The position numbers and the translations under genes are program-made. From contig JAALGZ010000008.1 in the NCBI GenBank assembly GCA_015227615.1, positions 1,488,001-1,552,000 of the forward strand: a DNA stretch of 64,000 nucleotides, in the 5' to 3' direction. The notes beneath the pieces were generated by a model that was given only the letters and a program-made list of their open reading frames with translations, had not been told where the DNA came from and did not search any database. This document shows, one piece after another, positions 1-10,590 of this stretch (its first letter is position 1; every line of letters begins with the position of its first letter). The DNA comes from Labyrinthula sp. Ha (lineage: Eukaryota; Sar; Bigyra; Labyrinthulida; Labyrinthulaceae).

Positions 1-361
1 GCAAGAGACATACAAATACAATGGAATTAAGTTTTGAATTTCCAAACTAATTTATATACTATTATTTCAAAAACTTGAAAAGTTTTTATATTTTGAATGA
101 GTATCATTTTCAAATTTGAACTTTATTTTCTTCCTTTTATTATATACTTTTTAAATAAAACAAAGCAGAGTTGAATGATATAGAATAAAGAAGACTAATT
201 ATGACAACAAACTAGAAAAAATTAAACAAAACATGCTGAATACAAATAAAATAACCGTATTATTGTTACTAAGACTCTGCAGTATATGAAATTCAAATAT
301 TTTATTGATTAACCAAGCATGACCTTCAATCTCCCAATAGAAAGTCTTAATTTGTAAGAAC
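1..361. other. AT-rich intergenic DNA
   Basis: No coding or RNA signal was recognised. The right edge is the 3' flank of the dead family copy that follows. Confidence 0.6.
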
Positions 362-937
362 TTATTCTTCTAATAAATCTCTACAACACTCACGATCAAA
401 ACCAGTAACTGAACCAGTTTCACAAAATATTCCAGTTCTATTACTTTCACAAATAGAACAAGTATTTGAAGACAAAACTATTTCTCTTGCTTCTGTTGCA
501 TTTATATTACCAAAAGGAAGGAGTGCTTGAACAGTAGAAAAATCATATTCAAATCTTTCTTCTGGGTTTACATTAGAGCTTTCATCAAAAGTAAGTATTG
601 ATTATATACACGGAAAAGAAGAACAAAATATTTGCTTTTCTAAGTTACATAAAGCAAACTCATCTTCACATACTAAAGGTTCATATTCAGGAAGTGCTTC
701 ACCTTTACCAACTTTACTTATGCCTTTATCAAGCAGAATAAAATAGGAAGTTATTTCAACTAACACCAAAAATATATTAAACAAAACAAGATAAAACTTT
801 TGTTTTTTTTCTCTATTTTTCTGTTCTTAAATAGCATAATTCTGTCTTATTTGAAGTTGTTGTTCTCTATCTCTAATGAACCAACGAGGAACATATTCTT
901 CAGAAGTTGTATTATTTGTTTGTGACTGAGTGTTCAT
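362..937 (-). pseudogene. Cys-rich single-pass membrane protein family, copy A (dead)
   Basis: I do not recognise this family outside this window. The frame runs 192 codons from the ATG at 937 to TAA at 362 without a frameshift but contains two in-frame TAA codons, so it is a pseudogene. It has a polar N-terminus (PRWFIRDREQQLQIRQNY), one hydrophobic segment (FNIFLVLVEITSYFILL) and a Cys-rich C-terminal half. That half has the family signature YEPLVCEDEFALC and ends in CC-x-DLL. The first stop sits where copy C has Gln, the second where the copies have Val or Ile. Its N-terminal half is about 90% identical in DNA to copy C at 31.6-31.8 kb, and its C-terminal half resembles copy B. The stops are not a variant code, because other genes here end in TAA. 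A solo LTR lies about 130 bp upstream. Confidence 0.7.
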
Positions 938-1249
938 TTTTTATCTCCATATATATTTTTTATAGTTTGAACAAATTTTGATGACTAAGTATTTAAACCA
1001 CTATTCTATATTTTGAATTAGTTTTTTTTGTCTCTTAAATATTTAGTATGTTTGTTTTATATCTACCAGTTAGACAAGTAATTGTCCGTATCGTCTGTAT
1101 GTGTATGAGGATAAGTATATTAAATTAAATAAACTGAAAGAGCTTGAAAAGAGCTTTAAAATGATATAAGTAACGTTTTCTAACTCCCAGTAGTTGTTGA
1201 GATATTAAGGTTTTACGATCTGTTGTTTCCGGTGCTTATGTATTAGTAA

Positions 1250-1452
1250 TGTCATGCTATGACACGTTATTCACGCAAAGTATTGCGATATGTGTGTACC
1301 ATGTGAGCACCAACTGTACTATATATTCATGCTATAGAAACTAGCTGTATACTTGTCATAAATAAACCGTTGACATAAGTTCTATATATGTCATAAGTTA
1401 ACTGTTAATACACAATAACCTTTATCTGAAAAAACGTGCACAAGAGAAGACA
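1250..1452 (+). repeat. 5' LTR of the short LTR element
   Basis: This 203-bp LTR begins TGTCATGCTATGACA, itself an inverted repeat, and ends GAAGACA. Inspection shows no difference from the LTR at 2505-2707. The 12 bp just inside it (1453-1464, ttattcgaataa) form a perfect palindrome where a tRNA primer site would be expected. Confidence 0.92.
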
Positions 1453-1501
1453 TTATTCGAATAACGTCAGTTTTCGGATATCAAGATATAAAAACTTTAC
1501 C

Positions 1502-2143
1502 ATGCAAGAAGATCAATCTACTCCTCCTGAAACCCCAAGTTCACCCGTGGCGAAGCAGTCGGTGCCTCCAGTCGTGGAAGAAATCACGGAGAAAATGCCC
1601 AGGGACGAAGAACATGAATCAATCCAAACTAGAAGCAAGGCTACGCAGTCGCTATTTGGAAATGAAGTCCTTGAAAGCGTAAACTTGGTAGCTAAGGAAG
1701 GAAGGAAGATAGAGAATCTCTTGCTTGAAATGGAATCAAATGCTCCTGCTATGTCGGCAAAGCAGGTCACTACGTCCTTAGAAGTCAAAAAAAGTCTACC
1801 AATCTACTCACCGCATCAGGTCCCTGAGACAATACCATTCACGCCTAGCTCAGCTCTCAGCCACCATGCTAGACAGGCAGCTCAAGAGGCAGGTATCAAG
1901 TGGATCATACTGGAAGAAGACTATCTTTCTTGCGCGGGAGAAGACCTTTTACTTACTAAGACCATCGAGGAAAAGATTCAGAATTCAAATCTTTCTGAAC
2001 TTTCAAGAAAAAATGTGTTCAATACACTGCATGAAATCAAAGATGCGCTTGAACTTAAGCGCTACAGGGTGCTGGGACACTCAAACCCGCTAAAAATTCC
2101 ATCAGGGGGGCATCCAGTTATTGCAGTGCTGGAAGATGCATAA
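1502..2143 (+). CDS. Gag-like or unknown ORF of the short LTR element
   Basis: The open frame reaches back into the 5' LTR, and the first ATG is at 1502, giving about 213 residues. The N-terminal third is Pro/Ser/Thr/Glu-rich (STPPETPSSP) and looks disordered. The C-terminal part looks helical and charged. No zinc knuckle, protease motif or RT motif is visible. Position after the 5' LTR suggests a gag-like product. It could instead be the N-terminal part of the accessory methyltransferase, which lies just downstream. I do not recognise its family. Confidence 0.45.
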   Translation: MQEDQSTPPETPSSPVAKQSVPPVVEEITEKMPRDEEHESIQTRSKATQSLFGNEVLESVNLVAKEGRKIENLLLEMESNAPAMSAKQVTTSLEVKKSLPIYSPHQVPETIPFTPSSALSHHARQAAQEAGIKWIILEEDYLSCAGEDLLLTKTIEEKIQNSNLSELSRKNVFNTLHEIKDALELKRYRVLGHSNPLKIPSGGHPVIAVLEDA

Positions 2144-2211
2144 TTCAAGAAATTCACACCTAATCGTCCTAATCGATAGGGAATTTCCTACTACATAGCC
2201 AAGAGACTTCC

Positions 2212-2496
2212 TTGGTATTTAAACATCACAACAGACTTAATGTTCTATATCAAAATACATTCGAAGAAGATAACATAAAAGCTTTTAATAAATATTTTTA
2301 TTCCCAACCATTGAGACCTTCAAGAAAACCAGAAATATTTTATACGATGCTTACGACTATGTTTCCAGCTAGAAGAACAATCGAACTCTTTGGACGTTGG
2401 AATAACATCAGAGAGAATTGGACCACATGCGGCCTGGATCTAACCCCGCCTGCTCAACTTTGTTTTCTCCAACAAAGACGTACAGGTTCAGCCTAA
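2212..2496 (+). CDS. MT-A70-like methyltransferase C-terminal segment (METTL3/14-like)
   Basis: This ORF of about 94 residues contains KPEIFYTML, then FPARRTIELFGRWNN, then RENWTTCG. This order matches the C-terminal part of the MT-A70 fold: the Lys-Pro before the last helix, the central E/H-L-F-G/A-R strand motif, and the closing W-x-(T/L)-x-G. In METTL3, METTL14 and Ime4 this region binds the sugar of S-adenosylmethionine and closes the Rossmann fold. I cannot see an intact DPPW catalytic motif upstream, so methyltransferase activity is doubtful. The ORF ends about at the polypurine tract, the same place as the methyltransferase ORF of the gypsy element at 10.6 kb. The motif match is visible by eye; the assignment is inference. 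Confidence 0.68.
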   Translation: MVFKHHNRLNVLYQNTFEEDNIKAFNKYFYSQPLRPSRKPEIFYTMLTTMFPARRTIELFGRWNNIRENWTTCGLDLTPPAQLCFLQQRRTGSA

Positions 2497-2504
2497 AGGG
2501 GGGA
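2495..2504 (+). other. Polypurine tract of the short LTR element
   Basis: Ten purines (aaagggggga) directly abut the TG of the right LTR, as expected for the plus-strand primer site of LTR retroelements. Confidence 0.85.
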
Positions 2505-2707
2505 TGTCATGCTATGACACGTTATTCACGCAAAGTATTGCGATATGTGTGTACCATGTGAGCACCAACTGTACTATATATTCATGCTATAGAAACTAGC
2601 TGTATACTTGTCATAAATAAACCGTTGACATAAGTTCTATATATGTCATAAGTTAACTGTTAATACACAATAACCTTTATCTGAAAAAACGTGCACAAGA
2701 GAAGACA
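2505..2707 (+). repeat. 3' LTR of the short LTR element
   Basis: Identical by inspection to 1250-1452. The flanking gtaa at 2708-2711 is the target duplication, after which the interrupted copia LTR resumes. Confidence 0.92.
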
Positions 2708-3150
2708 GTAAAAATGTATTATGTAAAGTTGCACCCATTGTGCAGTAATGTAATATTGTATTATAACTATGTAAAGTGTAAACAGTCAGTATGGAGAGAG
2801 TCGTACACTCGACTGCTTAGTGTCTGACTCTACCAAGTAGTTTCCTGGAATATTTGTTCCAGATTTTTTCACCTATTAGAAATTATGTGGTGAATATTTT
2901 GGGAACTAGTTAGAACAGAAACTTAACTACAAAGCTTTAGATACATATGAAATAAAAAAAATGTTCTTTTAATAATTTATTATATCTATTCTGTTTTTTA
3001 AAGTTTTCTTGATCTATATAACTCTCTTGGTTTGGTAAGTTAGGAGGATGTCTTCTTGGTCCAGCTTGATGTTGTCTAAATCTAATTGGCTAATTGACAG
3101 GAACCAAGATATGATTGGCATATCAGGTACTAAGGGTGTAATTCTTAAGT

Positions 3151-3519
3151 GTGTATTTTTCTGAAGGTACAGAAAATCGAAGCAGGAAGAGAACACTGAC
3201 TATCACCCACAATCAAACACTCTCACATGGTAAAAGCCAACAAAAGTTAAACAAAATAGAAAAAACAGGAGACACAATTAAAGAAGCCACAGAATATATG
3301 TATCTTGAATCGAGATTCAACTCTCAATGGATAAAACCTGAATCCATTATCAAGAAAATAAAGTCAACCCACGGCCTCATCAATAAGGTTAGAGATGTGT
3401 CTGCAGCAAGAAACACCGAAGCAAAGACAAAAAAGATCCTAGCTCGAGCGGTGATAATAACCCCAGTGCTATATAATACAAAAGACTGGTCGCACATTTC
3501 TGTGATGTCAACAAATTGA
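3151..3519 (+). pseudogene. LINE reverse-transcriptase C-terminal relic
   Basis: An isolated frame of about 120 codons whose middle resembles the region after the RT catalytic core of non-LTR elements. It has a Y-(M/L)-x-L-(E/G)-x-x-(F/I)-N block, then basic helices, then K-I-L-A-R-A-V-I-I-T-P-V-L-Y-N-x-x-D-W, like the usual 'vi..llYG.e.W' ending. No catalytic A(D)D box is present and the frame ends within 120 codons, so it is a fragment. It is on the opposite strand to the LINE at 7-20.6 kb and differs from it. Flanking DNA up to about 4.25 kb is less AT-rich than its surroundings and may be more of the same relic. Confidence 0.45.
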
Positions 3520-6500
3520 AGGCAATCCTATTGAAACGGGAAACAGATCGCCAAAATACTTGAAGCCAACAAGTTTCAGCTGGAAGCAGGTTTGAACCTA
3601 GAAAAAGAAGAGAAACGTAAATAGGGCCACCTATCAGAATCTAAAGAACTTGTCAACAGAAAACTCACCGTCATCAGCGCAAACAAAATAACAAGGAGCT
3701 CCGACTCATTTGCACGTACAACTTTATATTGCTTTCAAAAACTTTTTTTTTGGAGAAGAACCCATACCGCCCGAACATCAACTTGCAACCGCCATAAACG
3801 ATAAGCAAACATGAACCTGGAACATCATCTTCAATTTATCAAACCCTGAAAATAACCGACCGGCTAATGGCACAAACCCTAAAGAAAATAGCGACAATTG
3901 GTCAATCTAGGACTCTTATTAACTCTAAAATGCTCTTTCCTAACCTATTAATTAACAAGAACCTTCTGAGCATCCACTGCCAAAAAAAATCAAAAATTTT
4001 AATCCGTCGGAAATCGATCACTCCCGAACCACACCAAAACTTGCAAGATCATTATCATAACCCTCCTTGAAAATCTTCAAACTCAACAAGAAGCATAATA
4101 GTTTCAAAGCAGCAAATTCCACAACTTGGTTATCAACTAGAACTAACTGAAAACAAAGCAGCACTTTCATTTTAACCAAAGATTCCAAACTTTCTAGGAA
4201 TGAATCCAATACCCCCCATAGACTTCCATACGTCATATATCATACACCTTGGATACCTGTGAGCTTAGGAGTTTTTTCAACTGGATCCCGTCATATAATG
4301 TTTTGATTTTGTGCAATGTTTGTCTTGTCGACTAAATGAATGGAGATAGCAGTAAGATCAAAATTTTGGATAATACTTCAGATGAATGCAGCTTGATCAA
4401 CCAGTATCACTGAAAATGAAAAACAATAAAATAGAGCAACAAATGTTTAAGAGAACATAACACGATAATCTAGAACAATTTAAGAAATAAATACCGCGGA
4501 CACAAATATATCTCTTACTGCTAGCTAAACATCTTGGTAGGGTCAGGTCATTAAATCCAACAAATTATCTTCATTAATCCAATCTAAAACACGACCCATG
4601 GTTTCAGGTTTCTCAAAATCTTAACTATGTCTATTTTAGATAATTTAGACACAAATTATTTTGATGAAAGGGAACAGAATGCTATAAATCAAGACCACTG
4701 TAACACAATATTTAATTGATTCTCTATCAATGAAAATTCTAAATGCACTTAATTTCTTTTATGGACTTTATTGCCAAAAAAAGTCCTAGTTGAGGCTGTA
4801 AGATATTTTTCACGCCTATGATAAGCTTTAATAAGCAGGCTTATATTAGAATTATTCTGATTAATTTACATGTAAATAAGAGAATGAAATCTGAGTTATT
4901 AAAAACATTTAGTTTGTTGTAGCCAATATAGATCAGAAAATGTATACTTTTTATGGAGTAATTATTTTCTTCATAATAAAACTGTCACTTGGAACTACCC
5001 TAGAATTTGAAGGACTCGCAATACCCAAGAAACATATATACATCTCCTCTGTAGCATTCAAGAAACTGGGGAAAAGTTGTTTGTAGCTAGTCCGCATTGC
5101 TCTCTAGTACTTATGAGAAAATATATTAAAGGTCTATCCTTTAACATATGCGAAAATGGAAGAAAAACATGAAGTTTCTAACTGTAAAGGCGTTTTTTAC
5201 TTATTAAAATAAACTGGAGAGAGGCTTTGAAATAATTGTACAAAATTTAACTCTTAGAAGAGAAGAAAATTTGATTTCCTTAGTTGGTAGTTGGGGTAAA
5301 CTTTTCAGAAAGTTATCCTGGGTGAAAATAGGTTAATTTCGAAATCATGAAAAGTCTTCTGGGGCAAACAGAATGTTATGCATATATGTACTTGTCTTTT
5401 TCATAAGCATCATGACATCATTTCATTTTCAAAAACTTGTTTAGAAACTTTCGCACAGCTGATCCAACATATGCACAAATAGCAGAATAACGGTATAAGC
5501 ACAATCAACGCTTGAAAATTTCATTTATAAGAACATTGCACTGCACCAGCTGAGAAGTGAGGTAGAACATTCTATCCATATAGGGTTCACAGGCTGGGCA
5601 CCATGAATATATCATATATGAGACGAGACAAAAGAAACTCTATTTTCTATCTGTAAGTTAGAGATTGTATTGTAGCTTTCCGTCATTTCCATGAGGTATA
5701 GAAATGATGTAACACAAGCATAGAATTAGTGATTAGTATCATATTTTTAGAGCTGACCGTTGCCTAATATCTTGAAAGTCCTGATGCTAGTTTCCAAATA
5801 AGTTGAAGTGCAATTAGTATAATGATTGAACTGTTTCATACAAGAAATAATATAAAGCTAAGAAACTGCGCAATGTTTTGCTATGTAAAGGTTTCAGTTC
5901 GTCCAGATAATTTTACTCTAAGCTTATATTATTTACTTTTGTCTCTCGTTAGTTGTATCACTGTAGAGATTTATGATCAATACAACTAACTGTGAGAATA
6001 AATAGATTGACTAGATAGGCACTTTTGTTGATTCATAGAATGATGCCACAACCCTTCATATTGAACACCTAATTGGACTTAAATCAATCAAATAAAATTA
6101 TTTAGTATGCAAAATTAGAGTTTTGATTTATGGTCGCAAAGATTCATCCATATATGTTGCAAAACTTTAGCAAATATCACCAACGCAGTAAATAATAATC
6201 GAAGCAAATCAGCAAGATTAATTTGTATAGGAAAGAAATTCTGTTCTTGGGCATACCTATTTGGCTCTATGTGCAATTTGCCATGTATGTCAACAAAAGC
6301 GAAATAGCATAACAAGTTAGGAAAAGCAAAAATAAAACTAAAAGCTCTGAAAAGATACAATTACCGATGAATGGAAACTAAAACAAGCTTATTAAGATAT
6401 TATTCACCTATCTAATATTTAGTATATATAGAAGTTGTTAATTAAATTAATAGGTAGGATTCTAAATTTATTTGTAGGTCAGCTAAGAAATAGGGATGAC

Positions 6501-6989
6501 AAAAAAACAAAATTAATAGAAAGCAAGTCTACACAGTATCAATTATTATTCAAATAAGCGTGGTTGATTGATTATTTTTACCTTGGTTTGTTTCTTTGTG
6601 ATGTTTAATGGTAGATCATATTAGGCTATACATAGTCTTGGTAATATTATTTAGTAGTTCTAGGGTTCTTATCTAGTGTTATTTAGATATTATTCTTGAT
6701 AATTAAGTTAATGAGAATAATAGTTATACAAGACCAATATATTTAATCTTTCTTGCAAAGTTTCAAGCACTCAGCTTAACTTGAGTATAAGAGACATATA
6801 TGTTGACCTATACCAGTAATATCGGGGTTTTTGTCTACTTAATTAGGATTCCTAGTTATGTTGCCGTGACCGCACTTGTGTTATTAAGCTTCAAAGTATC
6901 CATAGCAAGTATAATATAGTATTTATTCATTTCTAAAACTTAGTATATCTTTTTATTCTCTTTGGGTTAACTGCTTAGTTAATAGTTAA
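3520..6989. other. AT-rich DNA without recognised genes
   Basis: From 3520 to about 4250 the base composition stays mixed and may be decayed transposon. From there to 6990 I see only AT-rich DNA and short chance frames. Confidence 0.5.
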
Positions 6990-7107
6990 TAGTTAAGGTG
7001 GGAGAAAGGTACTATATCTGCAAACCCGCCTATGCGTTTATCTTAGGGTCCGATGTCAGTCCGCCGCTCACTAGGGAAGCTTCCCGTCTCGTACTCCTAC
7101 TGTCACT

Positions 7108-7425
7108 AGACTAAACTGGTTATCGGGATTTCGGGACAATATTTGTATGATCGCGATAGTTTTCCCGTTGTACTCATTTGTCGCATTTGATCATCCAAAG
7201 AGGTAGTGATTTTCCGAGATTTGCGAGTAATCCTCGCTATAATCCTCGATCACTCAGAAAATCAGCTAAACTAACTGATTCTCGGGGTTTCGGGATACTA
7301 TTGGTATGATCGCGATAGTATTCCCGTTGTACTCATTTATCGCATTTGATCTCCCAAAATAGTGATTTCCCAAAGTTTGTGAATAATCCAAATCGAAAAC
7401 AGCAAATCACGCAAAAAATCATGAA
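7108..7425. repeat. 159-bp tandem repeat in the LINE 3' tail
   Basis: Two diverged units share ctaaact, tttcggga, gtatgatcgcgatag, cccgttgtactcattt and cgcatttgatc in the same order. The block gtatgatcgcgatag begins at 7145 and again at 7304, giving a period of 159 bp. The repeats lie beyond the end of the LINE coding region on its 3' side. Confidence 0.75.
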
Positions 7426-7767
7426 AGAGATTGAGATATTGTCAAACGTCATATCCAGCGCTCCAGATAACAAATAAATTGTTCCAAGTTCCTTTATTGA
7501 TCATATCGAGATGTCCTGTACCTGTTTTTTACTTCTACTATCGCTCATCATTCTGTTTTACAAGATAATCGTGGTTTATGAAGAGATCCAGTTGAGTTAC
7601 CTTCAGTTATCCATCCAAGAAGCAACTGAGGCCAGAAGTTATTTCAAATGTACGTGAGAGATGCATCAGGCGATGAACTAAGGTGATATTTGTGGTGGGG
7701 ATGGTCTGTTCTCCCTGGGTAGTGGTGGGTGAAGGGGAGGACAGGGTTCGTTTTGTTCTAGTTCTTC

Positions 7768-9600
7768 TCATATATGTTCCAGAGGCACGTTCAGGTTCTT
7801 GGCTGGGATAAGGTTTTGTGGGAAGAGGTGTGCTTCGAGTTTCCTTGAGGATTCCGCCAGTTCTATATCCGTTTCTGCAGTTGTGCACGTTTCCAGCCAG
7901 CTCTTTTGTTTTTCTTTTAATATTTTTAGAATGTTTATATCTCCAGCTTTGAGGATGTTGGCCTTTTTCGTGTGTTTAAGTGGTTGTGTTGGATTAGGTT
8001 GGAGGAGGGTGCGTTTTATATCTCTGGATAGTTTGTTTAAGGCTTTGGATATATCTTTGTTTTCCAGGTTCCAGAACTCGCTGCCATACTGGATTTTTGT
8101 GACCACTAGCGCTTTCACTATGTTTTTTTTTTCCTTTTGACAGTCAGCATATTATTCCTCAGTATCGGTTGCAATTTCCGAAGAGTTTCCTGTGCAGCGC
8201 GTATTCTAGCGGATGGGTTAACGTGGGTTTCAGCTGTTGCTGTTATACCCACTCCAAGGTATCTAAAGGTTTTTACTCCTTTGATGGTTCCGAGGTTGGT
8301 TTCCGGGTTTTCTTCTATTGGGATGTTGCTGCAGAGAAAGCTTTGTTTAGCTGCAGCAACTGCTGTAGTGCCTTTTCTACTTCGAACTAACGTGGTTCCC
8401 GGTCCAAAACACTGTGCTTTATGTCCTACAAGGGCATCTTTTGACGAGAAGTTTCTGGAACAAGAGGTGCAGGTATGTTTATTGGCCAGTTGTTGAATTG
8501 CAGTGTCTGAAAGCTTATCTTTGAGCTTCCTTCTTCTGATTATTCCCATGAGTTGAGTTTTCTGTGTATTTATCTTTAGACCAGACAATTGTGAGAGCTC
8601 TTCTGTATATTGAACAAAGTGTTTCAAGATGTTTCTATCTTTATTCATGATACAAAGGTCGTCAGCAAATCCAAGAATGTTTTGAAAGGAGAATTCTGCT
8701 TCTGGAAAGTTCAAGTTTATTTTCTTTATTATCCTTCGAAGCAGGGAGTCCAGAGCAAGTACAAATAACATGGGACTTAGTGAATCACCTTGTAGCACGC
8801 CCTTGTTTATTTCTACTCTATCACTTATATGTTTACCGATTTTTACTTGAACTGCAGCATATTCATATAGGTAAAGAATTATATTGACAAAGTCAGTAGA
8901 AACTTTTCCCTCTTTCAAAATAATCTCAAGTAAAGAAGGTTGACAAGAGTCGAAAAGTTCTTTAAAGTCTATAAAGAGGCAAAGTATCTTTGTGTTCTCT
9001 AATTGAATGAGTTTGCTGTGGTTCAAGAGAATTTGATTTTTTTGTCTGGTTCCCGTGTTTTCTCGAAATATGGACTGATAACTACCTACTATTCTTTCCA
9101 GGGTATTCTTTAGTCTATTGTTTATTATTTTAGTGATTATTTAGTAAGAAGTATTGAGCAACGATATTGGCCTATAGTTAGAAGGAAGTTGGTGGCTTCC
9201 TTTTTTGTATAGGAATATGATATTTCCAGGTGAAAGAGAGAAAAGTTCTTCCGTGAGTTGTTGTAGGTACTCTATTGTTATTTTATTATTTTTTGGAACT
9301 TCGTTTGTTATTCCATCAGGTCCAGGTGCTTTATAATTTTTTATTGTTCTCGCTGTTTCTTGAAGTTCGTCCAGAGTTGGGGAGGTGTATTGACATCTTC
9401 AGTTTTTGCTTCAGGTATATCCAGTTAGGTGTCCGTGATGCTTTCTTCTCTGCTCCTTTGAGTGAGTTCAAGATATTCTTGGAATACTTTTACTCATTTT
9501 TTTATCGTTTAGGTACTTTCCATCTTCCATGGTAACGGTGCGTTGAGGTTTCCGCTTTTTCCCTAGTATCCTTTCGGCCTGTTTGAAAGCTTCATGGATA
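7768..9600 (-). pseudogene. LINE reverse transcriptase with internal zinc finger
   Basis: In minus-strand order, 9600 down to 9027 encodes KAPGPDG (RT motif 0) and NYRPISLL (motif 2a region), broken by stops. The longest open part, 8118-9026, has FIDFKELFDS (motif A), KGVLQGDSLSPMLF (motif B), LGFADDLCIM (catalytic motif C) and KINTQKTQLMG (motif D). It then has an inserted CTSC-x8-LVGHKAQC zinc finger, followed by FRYLG (motif E). The tail at 7768-8118 carries IQYGSEFWNLENKD, the usual end of non-LTR RTs. The catalytic Asp pair is intact, but at least three stops or frame changes disable the protein. It copies RNA at a nicked target in living relatives. Confidence 0.82.
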
Positions 9601-10312
9601 TCATTCTCCCATAGCTGTATCTATTCTTCTTACTTGGAGGTCCAACCAGGTTTTGTAGTCAGTCAACGTACTTTTTCTTATCATTTTCTTTAGTATTTTA
9701 GATTCGTTTTCAATTAGAGATTTCCACAGTCTTCTTCTTATTTCAAATAGAGTTTCTGTTCTATCTGAAGATGTTCTGTAGAGCCGCTCGTGTGCCACCA
9801 GTGGGATACAGTTTTCAATGGCTTGTTTTACTGTTGACTTGAATGTTTGGAAGTTTAGTCTTGATTGTTTTCCAGAGTTGTTGGATGGTGGGAGTTTGGC
9901 TATTTCTTCTTCGAAGCCTTGTCGTATTTCTTCGTTTAGTTTCCAGCGGTTTGCGTCAATTTTGAAGAACTCTTTGTAGTTTCGATGCATCTTTGGGTTT
10001 TGGTTGGAGTATTTCCTGAACTTTTGTGAGACTAGTGCTTCAACTGGTTGATGATCAAACTCTGTTCTATTTTGGATCTTCTCTCCTAGTTTTCTTTTTA
10101 TCCGAATTTTTCGGAATAGTGGGGTGCTGCCTTTACACGCTATGATGAAATCTATTTCTGAGCGTTTCTGATTATTCTTGTGCTTTGAGTAGTATTTTAC
10201 GTGACTATTTGTATTCTTTGCACCCGTAGCGAAGTATGAGTTGACGATGGCCAGGTTGTACTTGTTCAAAAAGTCCTGAAGTATTTTGCCGTTCCTGTTC
10301 GTTCTTGTCGTG
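9601..10312 (-). pseudogene. LINE endonuclease, C-terminal half
   Basis: The frame TRTNRNGKILQDFLNKYNLA, then RSEIDFIIA, matches the second half of the apurinic endonuclease of non-LTR elements (N-x-N-G-x-x-L-x-x-F, then R-S-x-I-D-Y-I). Basic linker sequence towards the RT follows. The N-terminal half of the same domain lies beyond the gypsy element, ending at 19961. Confidence 0.8.
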
Positions 10313-10590
10313 TAGATCGCCACCGGTATCTTGACTTCTTCGGTGGGATAGGTTCACGCGTGTTCTAGGTCTTTCCTTTAACTTAGCTTATAGTATCTCT
10401 TGGTCTCTTTGATATCTTGAACTGATAGGCTTGTATTTTACTTTCTCTTTTGTGATTAAATCTTATTCCGTTGGATTGTTACACTGACCCTTTTGGTCAT
10501 TCTATGCACCCAATCATATCACTCTAACTACCCAATCATATTATACTATTTATATTAATAATCAATAATGCAGAACTTCATAACGATACA
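10313..10590 (-). repeat. 3' LTR of the gypsy element
   Basis: A 278-bp LTR reading TGTATCG...CGATCTA on the minus strand. It differs from the copy at 19683-19960 by a single transition. The last codons of the methyltransferase ORF lie in its first 13 bases. Confidence 0.93.

Larger units (their letters stand above)
1250..2707 (+). mobile_element. Short non-autonomous LTR retroelement with an MT-A70-like segment
   Basis: This 1,458-bp element has two 203-bp direct repeats (1250-1452 and 2505-2707) that I read as identical, so the insertion is very recent. The repeats start TGTC and end GACA. A 4-bp target duplication, gtaa, lies at 1246-1249 and 2708-2711. A polypurine tract (aaagggggga) directly precedes the right LTR. 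The interior holds a gag-like ORF and then a segment resembling the MT-A70 C-terminus. No protease, RT, RNase H or integrase was seen, so it must depend on another element. It interrupts an older copia solo LTR. Confidence 0.88.
1068..2829 (-). mobile_element. Solo LTR of the Ty1/copia element, split by a younger LTR element
   Basis: The outer parts, 1068-1249 and 2712-2829, match in reverse the 300-bp LTR of the full copia element at 23431-28489. Removing the inserted element (1250-2707) and its 4-bp duplication leaves exactly 300 bp. The LTR is flanked by a 5-bp target duplication, ctacc, at 1063-1067 and 2830-2834. This is a true solo LTR left by recombination between two LTRs of an older insertion. 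Terminal sequences agttagaca and tgtctgact form an imperfect inverted pair. Confidence 0.92.

Noticed and set aside
362-937. Alternative genetic code with TAA sense
   Set aside because: Transaldolase, peroxidase and Mob genes end in TAA, and only one of the two TAA codons in copy A aligns to Gln.
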